DNA from: Verrucomicrobia bacterium Tous-C9LFEB
GTDB taxonomy: Bacteria; Verrucomicrobiota; Verrucomicrobiia; Methylacidiphilales; UBA1321
Length of the DNA stretch: 64,000 nt
Assembly: GCA_002304345.1 (NCBI GenBank)
Contig: NEUU01000016.1
Span: forward strand, 1 to 64,000
Reading direction: 5' to 3'
Below are positions 32,916-41,551 of the stretch, in pieces; positions within the stretch are counted from its first letter, which is position 1; each line of letters begins with the position of its first letter. Position numbers and translations under genes: made by a program. The notes under the pieces are model-generated. The model had not been told where the DNA came from and ran no database searches. It saw nothing but the letters and a program-made list of their open reading frames with translations.

Positions 32916-34463
32916 ATGCTGGTGAGAGGCATCTGGAATCGGGTGGCAGCGGCGGTCTTATTCGTTGGGGTCTTCACACCCCTCGCCTGCCTGGGCATGA
33001 AGGTGGTCGTATCCGATGGCAAACAACCTGTGCCAGCTGGAGCCAAGCTGGTTCTTACCTCAGATCAACCGGAATACTTTCTCGGCGAAAATATCCTGAT
33101 CACGTTCACGCTCACGAATGAGGGCAAGGAGCCTTTTATTATCAGCGTAGGCGGCGACTACCGGGGCACCGGATACCAACTCCGTTATCGTTTCACCGTC
33201 TTGGATGAAAAGGGACAAACACTCCCCAATCCTTTTCCGGATGCGGTGAATTTCGGTGGAGTACTACAGGGCTACGAAATCTTACCCGGAGAGTCCTTCG
33301 AGACTTCACTGGCGCTCATGCAATATTGGCAGTTCGATACGCCCGGACTCTACACCATCCGTGTCACGCATGATCTCGGGTGGGACGCCACCACCGGGAA
33401 ACTTCCCGTGGGTGAAATCAAACTTCGCCTCAAAATGCCGAACGCGGAGGAAGCAGAAAAGGTGGTCAAAGCCATGGAGGTGCTGCCGGAACAAAAAGCC
33501 CTGCACATGAATCAGAAGCATCCGAACTATGAGGATTGGCACTGCCTGCGGTACCCGGTCTATCTGAAACCGGTCTTACAAAGGGCGAAATTTCGTCAGC
33601 TGAAGACCCTCGATGCCATCGGCTCCATTCCCACGCCGGAGGCGACCCAGGCCCTCATCACATTAGTCCGGGAATCAAACTGGGAGTACCGCACGAAGGC
33701 AGCGGAACTCCTGGCGCGACGATTGCCGGAACCGCAGCGCAGTAGCCGATTGAAGAACCGCTGGTACTTCAATCTCAAGCGACAGCAACATCTCGAAAAG
33801 CTCGCGCAGCAATCGTGGAAACCTTCGCTGCAAGATGAGGTGCGCGCGTTGGCTCTGGAATGGATTCGAAATCCAGACAGCAAAGCGGTCGCCCTCGGCG
33901 CGCGAATGTTGCAGTGCGTTGAAAAAACAGAAGACGCTCCGCAGATTTTCGAGGCTTTGGAACGAGCGCTTTCCGCCACATTCTCCAGTCGCAGCGGGGC
34001 GACAGATAATATCCTGAATTTTCCTTCTCCGATCTATGAACTCCTGAGTGCCACGGAGCTGCTTTATGACAAGGGCTATGAATTAAAGCCCGATGGCCAA
34101 GCCAGAACATTGGCCTACTTCGATTATCTGGCAGTGATCCGACCGCCGGAGATGCCCGAAGATTGGCTCACGACCATGGATATCCATGCGTCGAGTGGTT
34201 CTTATGCCATTCGGGAAATGGCTCTCTATTCCATGCCGCAGCCTGCGCCGGATTCATGTGTAAAGTATGTGAAACTGGGCTTAAAGGATTCGGATTTGGG
34301 CGTAGTCCAGGCCGCGTGCCGAATGGCGGGCACTTCCAAACGTTCCGAACTTTTACAGCCGGTGCTGGACGTGCTCAGGACCTCGCATCACCGCTGGCTC
34401 ATGCAAGCTGCCGCAGATGCAGCCGTGACACTCAATGGTCAGTATGAAGTCTGGACGATCTGA
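32916..34463 (+). CDS. Secreted HEAT-repeat-like protein
   Basis: A 515-residue exported protein. Residues 1-27 form a signal peptide (AAAVLFVGVFTPLACLG); a lipoprotein site at the Cys is possible but the motif is imperfect. Residues about 45-165 resemble an immunoglobulin-like beta-sandwich (VLTSDQPEYFLGENILITFT). The remainder carries helical repeats of HEAT type (LKTLDAIGSIPTPEATQALI, VYRTKAAELLARRL-like, SCVKYVKLGLKDSDLGVVQA). No catalytic motif is visible. It probably binds proteins at the cell surface or in the periplasm. The following 102-residue gene starts 9 bp later. Confidence 0.75.
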   Translation: MLVRGIWNRVAAAVLFVGVFTPLACLGMKVVVSDGKQPVPAGAKLVLTSDQPEYFLGENILITFTLTNEGKEPFIISVGGDYRGTGYQLRYRFTVLDEKGQTLPNPFPDAVNFGGVLQGYEILPGESFETSLALMQYWQFDTPGLYTIRVTHDLGWDATTGKLPVGEIKLRLKMPNAEEAEKVVKAMEVLPEQKALHMNQKHPNYEDWHCLRYPVYLKPVLQRAKFRQLKTLDAIGSIPTPEATQALITLVRESNWEYRTKAAELLARRLPEPQRSSRLKNRWYFNLKRQQHLEKLAQQSWKPSLQDEVRALALEWIRNPDSKAVALGARMLQCVEKTEDAPQIFEALERALSATFSSRSGATDNILNFPSPIYELLSATELLYDKGYELKPDGQARTLAYFDYLAVIRPPEMPEDWLTTMDIHASSGSYAIREMALYSMPQPAPDSCVKYVKLGLKDSDLGVVQAACRMAGTSKRSELLQPVLDVLRTSHHRWLMQAAADAAVTLNGQYEVWTI

Positions 34464-34472
34464 GCGGATCGA

Positions 34473-34781
34473 ATGGCGGAAGACGATTTTTTGATGACGG
34501 CTTTGTCTTCGCTCCAAGGCACCCTGACTGGTTTATCAGGGGGAAGTAGCGGGCGAACCCATCTGGAGCGCGCGGAGCGTTTGAAAATTCGGGATGCCTG
34601 GAAGAAGTTTTTATCCGCCCATTCGGAGGCCTTGAAAGCAGGGAAAAGATTCCATTACAAAGATCCCGCCGTGGATGTGGCGCTCTTCGGAAGGGCGCAG
34701 GCGTGGCAACTGCCCGACGGTTCGTTCTGGCCGATGAGTTGGGCCGAGCAAGCGAAGGCCCCCGTTGAAGAGGTGAAATAA
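34473..34781 (+). CDS. Hypothetical protein
   Basis: A 102-residue soluble protein, highly charged in the middle (RTHLERAERLKIRDAWKKFL). I do not recognise a family. It directly follows the HEAT-repeat gene (9-bp gap), so it is probably co-transcribed with it. No signal peptide is visible. Confidence 0.5.
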   Translation: MAEDDFLMTALSSLQGTLTGLSGGSSGRTHLERAERLKIRDAWKKFLSAHSEALKAGKRFHYKDPAVDVALFGRAQAWQLPDGSFWPMSWAEQAKAPVEEVK

Positions 34782-34910
34782 AAAACTTATCCGAGCTGTG
34801 CAGCGAGCAAGTGCAACCCCGACAACTCATAAGAATGCAACGCTTCATGTGGAGTGAAACGTCGCTAGGGCGAATCTCAAGTTGACTGTCATATCTTAAA
34901 CCAATCCAAC

Positions 34911-35044
34911 CGATCCTTCGACAAGCTCAGGATGACGGATTGGGGAGGTAGTCTCACGTGATAGCGAAGAGTTCTTGTGAGAGTAGAAGCCTACCCTCAA
35001 ACATTACCTTCATTCCACGTCATCCTGAGCTTGTCGAAGGATCG
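34911..35044. repeat. 134-bp element with 27-bp perfect terminal inverted repeats
   Basis: Arms at 34911-34937 and 35018-35044 contain GATCCTTCGACAAGCTCAGG and its complement. The same right half occurs inverted and truncated at 32670-32753, and relatives lie at 48380-48514 and 51923-52057. No gene is carried. Confidence 0.88.
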
Positions 35045-35087
35045 ATTTGGTTGCTTCAGGAATCGTAGCGAGGCGACAACTCAATAC

Positions 35088-35117
35088 AAAAGGCCGACAC
35101 TTTCATGTCGGCCTTTT
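35088..35117. terminator. Bidirectional rho-independent terminator
   Basis: The stem AAAAGGCCGACA / TGTCGGCCTTTT has 12 pairs and a 6-nt loop, with A and T tracts on both sides. It lies downstream of rsmE and also ends the upstream plus-strand genes. Confidence 0.85.
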
Positions 35118-35143
35118 GATGTGCAAACCAATGCGTCGCGTGG

Positions 35144-35875
35144 CTAGCTCTGCAGCTCGTACAGGATCGTGCTGAGGGTGTAGATCGCGGCGGTTTCCGA
35201 GCGGAGGACGATCGGGCCGAGCGAGACGGGAAGGAATCCGGCGGCGCGGGCTTCACCGATTTCGGCAGGGGTGAAATCGCCCTCGGGTCCGATCATGAGG
35301 ACGACCTTGCGCGGGCCTTTGGTGGCGCCGATGGTTTCCTGCAGAATCTTCTTCAGCGGACGCGCTTCGGATTGGAGCGAGCCGATGATCTTGATCGCGG
35401 TGCGCGGCAGGGAGTCGACGAACGCCTTGGGCTTTTGCGGAGTGAGCACGGAGGGCACCCAGTTCTGGCCGGATTGCTTGGCGGCATCGATCGTGATCTG
35501 GCGCCATTTCTCGGTCTTGGATTCGACGGATTCGCTGTCGACCTGCGCGATGCTGCGGTCGGACTGGAGGGGGACGATTTCGCTGACGCCAAGCTCGGTC
35601 GCCTTTTGGATGATGAGGTCCATCGACTTCGCTTTCGTCAATGCCTGCGCGAGGCAGATCACATCTTCGGAGCGGTTCGTGCGGTTCTGGCTGACTTTTT
35701 CGAAGTGGACGACCTTCTTGTCGGTGCCGGTGATCTTGACCTTGAGTTCGAGTCCTTTGCCGTCAAAGACGCTGCAGTAGTCGCCTTCCTTCTGGCGCAT
35801 GACGGTGAGACAATGGTGAGATTCTTCGGGGCCGAGGCGACCGATTTCAGGATTGGGGCAGTAGTATCGTTTCAT
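35144..35875 (-). CDS. rsmE: 16S rRNA m3U1498 methyltransferase RsmE
   Basis: A SPOUT-class methyltransferase that modifies U1498 of 16S rRNA. The N-terminal PUA-like part has [15 protein letters not shown] and [13 protein letters not shown]. The SAM-binding trefoil knot is at the end: [14 protein letters not shown] near residue 195, and [20 protein letters not shown] near 216. At 243 residues the length is normal. Its start overlaps the dnaJ stop by four bases, which ties it to the chaperone operon. Confidence 0.95.
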   Translation of the reverse strand: MKRYYCPNPEIGRLGPEESHHCLTVMRQKEGDYCSVFDGKGLELKVKITGTDKKVVHFEKVSQNRTNRSEDVICLAQALTKAKSMDLIIQKATELGVSEIVPLQSDRSIAQVDSESVESKTEKWRQITIDAAKQSGQNWVPSVLTPQKPKAFVDSLPRTAIKIIGSLQSEARPLKKILQETIGATKGPRKVVLMIGPEGDFTPAEIGEARAAGFLPVSLGPIVLRSETAAIYTLSTILYELQS

Positions 35876-37026
35876 CGGAAAAATTCCTTGGCTTTGCGGA
35901 AGAAGCTTTGCTCTTCCGGGTGGGTTTCTTCATTGCAACTGTCGGCGAAGGCCTGGAGTTTGGCGCGCTGTTCCGTGGTGAGCTTGGCGGGGACTTCGAC
36001 GTAAACCTTGACGTGCAGGTCGCCCATGGAGCGACCGTTGAGGGCGGTGACGCCCTTGCCGCGCAGGCGGAAGACCTTGCCCGAGGCGGTGCCGGCGGGG
36101 ATCTTCACGTGCGCTTCGCCTTCGAGCGTGGGCACCTTGATTTCGCCACCGAGCGCGGCCTTGGCGAAGCTGATGGGAATCTCGCAGTAGAGATCCTGAC
36201 CGTCGCGCTGGAAAATATCGTGCGGTTCGACGTGGACGACGATGTAGAGATCGCCGGGGGTGCCGCCGCGCGAGCCGCCCTCGCCCTGACCGGTGGAGCG
36301 CAGACGGGAGCCGTCCTCGATCCCGGCGGGAATCTTGATTTTGATCTTGCTGGCCTTTTCCTGACGACCGGCACCGTGACAGGTGGGACACGGTTTTTCG
36401 ATCATCTGACCCGCGCCATGACAGCGGGGGCAAGCCTGCGCGACACTGAAGAATCCACGCGTGACGTAGACCTGACCCGCGCCTCGGCAGGTCGAGCACG
36501 TCGTGGCGGAGGAACCCGCCGCCGCGCCGGAGCCGGAGCAATGCTCGCAGGTTTCCATCTTGGTGACGGAAATTTCCTTTTCGCAACCGCGCGCGGCTTC
36601 CTCGAAGGAAATCTGCATGTCGTAGCGCAGATCGGCACCGCGACCACGGCCGGAGCGTTCGTTGCCGGAAAAGGCGTCTTCAAAAATACTGCCGAAAATA
36701 CCGCCGCCGCCCTGCCCGAATACTTCGCGGAAGACTTCGAAGGGATCGTGTCCGCCCGCGCCCGCGCCGCCGCCCATGCCTTGGGAAAAGGCGGCGTGGC
36801 CGTAGCGGTCGTAAGCGGCGCGCTTGTTCTCGTCGCTCAGCACTTCGTAGGCTTCGCCGATTTCCTTGAACTTTTCCTCGGCGGCTTTGTCGCCGGGATT
36901 TTTGTCGGGGTGAAATTTGACCGCGAGTTTGCGGTACGCCTTCTTGACTTCATCGGGCGTGGCGGTGCGCTCGACGGCGAGAAGCTCGTAGTAGTCGCGT
37001 TTATTGGAGGAATGAGAGTGGCGCAT
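35872..37026 (-). CDS. dnaJ: Chaperone protein DnaJ
   Basis: The Hsp40 co-chaperone that stimulates DnaK. The J-domain has HPD near residue 39 ([10 protein letters not shown]). A Gly/Phe-rich linker spans about 80-135. Four zinc-binding repeats follow: [24 protein letters not shown] and CPTCHGAG. The C-terminal substrate domain contains [17 protein letters not shown]. DnaK itself is not in this window. It sits between grpE and rsmE in a minus-strand stress cluster. Confidence 0.97.
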   Translation of the reverse strand: MRHSHSSNKRDYYELLAVERTATPDEVKKAYRKLAVKFHPDKNPGDKAAEEKFKEIGEAYEVLSDENKRAAYDRYGHAAFSQGMGGGAGAGGHDPFEVFREVFGQGGGGIFGSIFEDAFSGNERSGRGRGADLRYDMQISFEEAARGCEKEISVTKMETCEHCSGSGAAAGSSATTCSTCRGAGQVYVTRGFFSVAQACPRCHGAGQMIEKPCPTCHGAGRQEKASKIKIKIPAGIEDGSRLRSTGQGEGGSRGGTPGDLYIVVHVEPHDIFQRDGQDLYCEIPISFAKAALGGEIKVPTLEGEAHVKIPAGTASGKVFRLRGKGVTALNGRSMGDLHVKVYVEVPAKLTTEQRAKLQAFADSCNEETHPEEQSFFRKAKEFFR

Positions 37027-37074
37027 AGGTCGGCGATTTCGGAAACAAGATGAGTAGCAGCACGCACCCCGGCG

Positions 37075-37695
37075 CTAGGATTGACCCTCGGACTTTTTCG
37101 CCACGAAAACGGAGGCGGGACGCAGCAGGCGGTCCTTCAATTTATAACCCTTGCGCATCTGGCCGACAACGGTGCCTTCCTCGTGCTCGGCGGATTCCTG
37201 ATGGCCCAAAGCCTCGTGACGATGCGGGTCGAATGGATGACCGACGGCGTCGATGGTTTCCACGCCCACGTCCTTGAGCAGGTTTTGGAACTGGGTGTAA
37301 ATCATCTGCATGCCTTGCGCGATGGCGGCCGCTTCGGTCGCGGTCTTGGCGGCTTGCAGGCCCATCTCGAAACTGTCGAGAATGGGGAGCAGTTTTTCCA
37401 TCACGCCTTCGGCGGCGTAACGGACGGCTTCTTCCTTTTCGCGGATCGCGCGCTTGCGGTAGTTATCCCAATCGGCTTGCGTGCGCAGCAGGCGGTCGCG
37501 CAAGGCTTCGGCCTGGGCGGCGGCGTCCTGCAGCTTCTTGAAATCGTCGGCGGTGAGGGTGACGGGTTCGGTCGGCTTCGCTTCCGGGGCAGGAGTTTCC
37601 GCTGCGCCGGTCGCCGGCGCGTCAGCGGGAGTGGCGGCCGCGTCGTGAGCGGCGTGCGCCGCGTGTTTGGCGTGATGTTCTTCGTGATGCTTCAT
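37075..37695 (-). CDS. grpE: Nucleotide exchange factor GrpE
   Basis: The DnaK nucleotide-exchange factor, 206 residues. An unusual His- and Ala/Pro-rich N-terminal tail (HHEEHHAKHAAHAAHDAAAT and onward to about residue 45) precedes the long dimerising helix (LLRTQADWDNYRKRAIREKE). The beta-domain has VETIDAVGHPFDPHRHEALG and KGYKLKDRLLRPASVFV. The His-rich tail might bind metal, but that is speculative. The start overlaps the end of the RsbU-like gene by four bases. Confidence 0.95.
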   Translation of the reverse strand: MKHHEEHHAKHAAHAAHDAAATPADAPATGAAETPAPEAKPTEPVTLTADDFKKLQDAAAQAEALRDRLLRTQADWDNYRKRAIREKEEAVRYAAEGVMEKLLPILDSFEMGLQAAKTATEAAAIAQGMQMIYTQFQNLLKDVGVETIDAVGHPFDPHRHEALGHQESAEHEEGTVVGQMRKGYKLKDRLLRPASVFVAKKSEGQS

Positions 37696-39146
37696 ACTTC
37701 CTTACGTTGTATTGCGGCCAGAGTGATGTCGTCGTTCTGAGCCTGGCCACTGCTGAAACGCTCCACGCGCTCCACAATATTTTTGACCAGGACGTCGACG
37801 CCGCGGGGGGCGGCGGCTCGCAAAGATTCCTTGAGATGCTCTTTGCCAAACTCTTCGCCCCGTTCGTCAATGGCTTCATTGACGCCGTCCGTGTAGATCA
37901 CCACGGTGTCACGTGGCTGCATGGGTATAATAGCATCCTGGATGAGTTCGTCAAAAACGGATCCACTGTCGATGCCGAGCGCCATGCCGGGCGGGTTGAT
38001 GAGTTCGACCGATTCAAAATTGTTGGTGCAGATCATCGGGGCTTCGTGCCCGGCGCGGGCGACGCGCAACTCGTTGGTCTTGGTGTTGATGATCAGGTAG
38101 ACCATGGTGATGAACATGTCTTCCTGAATGTCGGGATAGAGCAGGCGGTTCACCTCGCACAACACCTTGGCGGGGGAGTGGCAGCCGGTGGCCTTACTGC
38201 GCAAGACGCTGCGGCACATGGCCATGATGAGGGAGGCGGGAATGCCCTTGCCGGAGACGTCGGCAATGGCAACGCCCCAAATGTTCTCATCGACGGGAAT
38301 GAAATCGTAGTAGTCGCCGCTGACTTGCTGCGCGGGTAAATTGAGCGCGGCGAATTCGTAATGGTCGGCGCGGGGTGCTTCGGCGGGAAGCAGGATGCGC
38401 TGGATCTCGCGGGCAAGCTTGAGGTCGTGGTCCATCTTGCGCTTGTCGGCGAGCTGACTGTAAATCTGCGCGTGGTGCAGCGAGTAGGACGCCTGATCGG
38501 CCACGGTCTTGGTCACTTCCAGATCGGAGAGTTCGAACGATTTCCCATCCTCGCGATTGGCCAGGGCCATGACCCCAAGATCGTCGCCCCGGTAGTGCAG
38601 CGGCACGGCGATATAGCTGTGCGTACAGAGGGAGGGTTCGTGGAAGGCGGGGAAGCGTTCGTCGCCTTCGGCAAACTCGACGAGCATCGGCTGCCGTTCG
38701 CGGGCCACTTGCGCCAGCACCGAGGTGGAATTGGCCGGAACGGGTTCGTTCTTGAGCATCGTCTCGAGGTACTCTTCGCGCGTGGCAATCTTGTCGGCCA
38801 CGGCCTCGGGTACGGGAAAGGGCGGCGGGAAAAGACCGATCACGGCTTCGGCCTTGAGCTTCTTGCGGCCGGCGTCCCAGAGATAAATCGCGCCACCACG
38901 GGCATCGCACACCCGACGGGCGCAGCGGAGGATGACGCCGAGCATTTGGGCGCGGTCGATGTTTTCCTCGGTAAACGCTTCTCCCAGATCATGGAGGAAA
39001 TCAAAGACGATCTTCTTCTCTTCCTGCAGGGCGGTTCGTTCCTGCTCGAGCAGCAGCATGCGGGCACGGGCCACCCGGAGCTTGCGGCGCAAGGTGAAGA
39101 CCACCCAGCCCAAGCCAATTGCCAGTAACAGAAAGAACCATTTCAT
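37692..39146 (-). CDS. Membrane-anchored PP2C/SpoIIE-type phosphatase with GAF domain (RsbU-like)
   Basis: Predicted to dephosphorylate a STAS anti-anti-sigma protein. A single N-terminal membrane helix (KWFFLLLAIGLGWVVFTL) is followed by a coiled linker, a GAF sensor domain (about 60-215) and a PP2C domain (about 250-480) with ADVSGKGIPASLIMAMCRSV and DTVVIYTDGVNEAID as metal-binding motifs. I chose the ATG at 39146, which gives the membrane helix; the frame opens at 39179. It overlaps grpE. STAS proteins are at 40766 and 61326, but no matching kinase is in the window. Confidence 0.9.
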   Translation of the reverse strand: MKWFFLLLAIGLGWVVFTLRRKLRVARARMLLLEQERTALQEEKKIVFDFLHDLGEAFTEENIDRAQMLGVILRCARRVCDARGGAIYLWDAGRKKLKAEAVIGLFPPPFPVPEAVADKIATREEYLETMLKNEPVPANSTSVLAQVARERQPMLVEFAEGDERFPAFHEPSLCTHSYIAVPLHYRGDDLGVMALANREDGKSFELSDLEVTKTVADQASYSLHHAQIYSQLADKRKMDHDLKLAREIQRILLPAEAPRADHYEFAALNLPAQQVSGDYYDFIPVDENIWGVAIADVSGKGIPASLIMAMCRSVLRSKATGCHSPAKVLCEVNRLLYPDIQEDMFITMVYLIINTKTNELRVARAGHEAPMICTNNFESVELINPPGMALGIDSGSVFDELIQDAIIPMQPRDTVVIYTDGVNEAIDERGEEFGKEHLKESLRAAAPRGVDVLVKNIVERVERFSSGQAQNDDITLAAIQRKEV

Positions 39147-39299
39147 GCGTGGAATCGGCTCAAGCCGACCGTCTTGCATCCTACATAAGCGGCCGGACTA
39201 TGCCAGCATACAGTTGTGGGGCGGGTTTGCCGCGTTCGGGAGGGTTAGCCCTTCAACTGGCCTGCAGAAAGCAAGAGACTGATTCGAACCGTTTCTGAG

Positions 39300-39535
39300 C
39301 TGATTTCTCGACCAGCTCGAAATGACGGAGGAAGGAGAGTCTATCAAATGAGATGGACTCCCGCGCTGCCAGAGCATTTCAGAAAGGAGTCCGCCCTCAC
39401 CGAGGGCGGCTACATCCCGAGTTCTATTGAGAAGTTCACCTGGCGCGGTAGCGTTGTAGCCGGGCTCGTCGAGCCCGGAGGGCCTGACTTTCAAATACTC
39501 TGCTAATCGTCATGTCGAGCCGGTCGAGAAATCAG
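39300..39535. repeat. Nested inverted-repeat element
   Basis: Outer arms at 39300-39327 and 39508-39535 are near-perfect complements (CTGATTTCTCGACCAGCTCG and its partner). Inside, at 39391-39478, sits a second element starting CCGCCCTCACCGAGGGCGGC and ending GTAGCCGGGCTCG...GAGCCCGG, also found at 63320-63407. One element therefore seems to have inserted into another. The stretch 39147-39615 has no gene. Confidence 0.8.
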
Positions 39536-39615
39536 CTGGAAAGTTCATCGATTCGGTTAAAAGTTCGGTCGATTCAGCCATGGATTCCGCGAGTCGTCTT
39601 TGGGAGGATGTTCGC

Positions 39616-40779
39616 ATGGAGACTTCCTCGAAAGTGGTGACAATCGGCCTGATCGGAGCCGGAGCCCGTCTGCGCACGGTGGTGAAAAACCTGACCTCGG
39701 CCCATCCCGGCATCCGGGTGGGGGCGATTCACGATCCGGACCCGCTTTCGGTGGAAGCCGCGCGGGCCGAATTCGGCCGGGAGATTCCGGCGTTCGATTC
39801 GGTGTCCGCGCTGGTCGCGACCCCCGGTCTCAACTGGGTGTTCATCGGCTCGTTCAACCATCTGCACAGCGAACACGCGATCACCGCACTGAACGCGGGC
39901 AAGGCGGTCTTTTGCGAAAAGCCGCTGGCGACCCGGTTGGAAGATTGCCTCGCCGTGCAGCACGCGGTGCGCACGAGTGGCCGTCCCTTCGCGTTCGGGT
40001 TGGTGCTGCGCTATGCGCCGATCTATCAGAAGGTGCGCGAGCTCATCGCGGCGGGAGTCTTGGGCGAGCTGATTTCGTTCGAGTTCAACGAGACGTTGGA
40101 ATTCAATCACGGCGGATACATCTTCGGAAACTGGCGGCGGCAGACCGCGCTGGCGGGGACGCATCTGCTGGAGAAATGCTGCCACGACATCGACCTCGCG
40201 AACTGGATTACCGGCAGTCTGCCGGTGCGGGCAGCGAGTTTCGGCGGCAAGGATTTCTTCGTGCCGAAGAACGCGCGGCACATGGCGCGGCTCGGTCCCG
40301 ATGCGCAGGGAAAACCGGCGTATCGCGTGTGGCCGGACCCGCACGGTGTCGATCCGTTCTCCGCGGGCGCCGACATTGTGGATAATCAGGTGGCGATTCT
40401 CGAGTATGCGAACGGCGTGCGCGGCACGTTCCACACGAACTGCAACACGGCGATTCCCGAGCGGCGCTTTTATCTCTGCGGCACGGAAGGCGCGATCCGC
40501 GCGAATGCGATCACCGGCAAGGTCGAGTGGCGGCGCATCGGGCATGAGACGAAACTCGAGGAAGTCCTCGCAGGCCCGGCGGGCGGCCATGTCGGCGGCG
40601 ACGAGGCGATGGCGGTGGAGTTGGGCCGGACCTTACTGGAAGGCACTCCCCCCGCCGCGACGGTGGAGGACGGGGTGCGCGCGTGCGTGGCGGCGTTCGG
40701 AATCGATCAGGCGTTGGAGGAAGGCCGGGTGGTGGATCTGCATCCACTGTGGCGTCAGGTGGGGATTAATCCGAAGTAG
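39616..40779 (+). CDS. Gfo/Idh/MocA-family oxidoreductase
   Basis: An NAD(P)-dependent dehydrogenase or related enzyme of 387 residues. The nucleotide-binding fold has VVTIGLIGAGARLRTVVKNL near the start, and FCEKPLATRLEDCL near residue 100 has the EKP lysine motif. LLEKCCHDIDLANWI near residue 185 includes the catalytic His. I use the ATG at 39616; another in-frame ATG at 39580 adds 12 residues. Its 3' end overlaps the convergent STAS gene by 14 bases. The substrate is unknown. Confidence 0.85.
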   Translation: METSSKVVTIGLIGAGARLRTVVKNLTSAHPGIRVGAIHDPDPLSVEAARAEFGREIPAFDSVSALVATPGLNWVFIGSFNHLHSEHAITALNAGKAVFCEKPLATRLEDCLAVQHAVRTSGRPFAFGLVLRYAPIYQKVRELIAAGVLGELISFEFNETLEFNHGGYIFGNWRRQTALAGTHLLEKCCHDIDLANWITGSLPVRAASFGGKDFFVPKNARHMARLGPDAQGKPAYRVWPDPHGVDPFSAGADIVDNQVAILEYANGVRGTFHTNCNTAIPERRFYLCGTEGAIRANAITGKVEWRRIGHETKLEEVLAGPAGGHVGGDEAMAVELGRTLLEGTPPAATVEDGVRACVAAFGIDQALEEGRVVDLHPLWRQVGINPK

Positions 40780-41284
40780 AGAGACCGAGGTCTTCCTTCA
40801 GATAGGTGACAACGTCCTTGAACTTCGGGACGTTGCGCGGGTCCCACGACATGAGATTCTCGTGGGCTTCGAGCATTTGCTCGGCGGATTCGGTCTTGTC
40901 GACCGGCTCGGGTTTGACTTCCTTCAGCGGAACCGGAACCGCTTGCGTGAGATCCCGTGGTGTGACGTCGATATTGAAGAGACGGTCGAGACCGAGGTTG
41001 CGTAGCAGCTCGACGTTGCGGGCGTTGACGTTGACAATGTGGAGTTTGCCTTTGCCCGCCGATTTGTCCTTCAGGCGCATGCCGAGTCCGGTCAATGTGC
41101 CGAGAAACGTGCTATCGAGGTAGGTACACTCGTTCAAGTCCACCACAAAGCGGCTGACGCCCTGCTGCAACAGCTCTTGGTAGAATGACTTAACCGCCCC
41201 AGCATTCTGGAAGGAGCCGCGACCGCAAATCTGAATGACGGCCAGCTCGTCCTTCCGGGCGACTAAAATTTTCGAAGTTTCCAC
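40766..41284 (-). CDS. STAS-domain anti-sigma factor antagonist-like protein
   Basis: A 172-residue protein. Residues about 10-105 form a STAS domain with the phosphorylatable serine in LNECTYLDSTFLGTLTGLG. Residues 115-172 are an extra tail (PLKEVKPEPVDKTESAEQML) not found in SpoIIAA-type proteins. It is a plausible substrate of the RsbU-like phosphatase at 37692-39146, though the two genes are separated by a plus-strand gene. The sigma factor and kinase are not in the window. Confidence 0.85.
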   Translation of the reverse strand: METSKILVARKDELAVIQICGRGSFQNAGAVKSFYQELLQQGVSRFVVDLNECTYLDSTFLGTLTGLGMRLKDKSAGKGKLHIVNVNARNVELLRNLGLDRLFNIDVTPRDLTQAVPVPLKEVKPEPVDKTESAEQMLEAHENLMSWDPRNVPKFKDVVTYLKEDLGLSTSD

Positions 41285-41439
41285 TCCCTTAATAATAGAT
41301 GATGGCTAAGGCGAGTCAATCTCTGGAGAGTAATCCAAAATACTAATAATTGTAACTGATACCTAAGCTGCCGTTTTGCAGCTACAGCATTTTAAAGTAT
41401 CCTGTCCAGGATGTTGAATACAGATGCCTTGGTGGTTTT

Positions 41440-41492
41440 CTGTAGGGCGGGACGGTGTCCCGCCCGCGGCGCTTCACCGAAGCGCCCTACAG
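41440..41492. repeat. 53-bp TGTAGGGCG palindromic repeat
   Basis: It starts CTGTAGGGCGGGACGGTGTC and ends GGCGCTTCACCGAAGCGCCC followed by TACAG. It belongs to the family seen at 28331 and 45746 and lies in a 267-bp gap (41285-41551) without genes. Confidence 0.8.
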
Positions 41493-41551
41493 TTGCGTGT
41501 GCCGCACACTTTAATAGGTTCTCGTAATTCTTAAAAACTCACCGGCACCCG

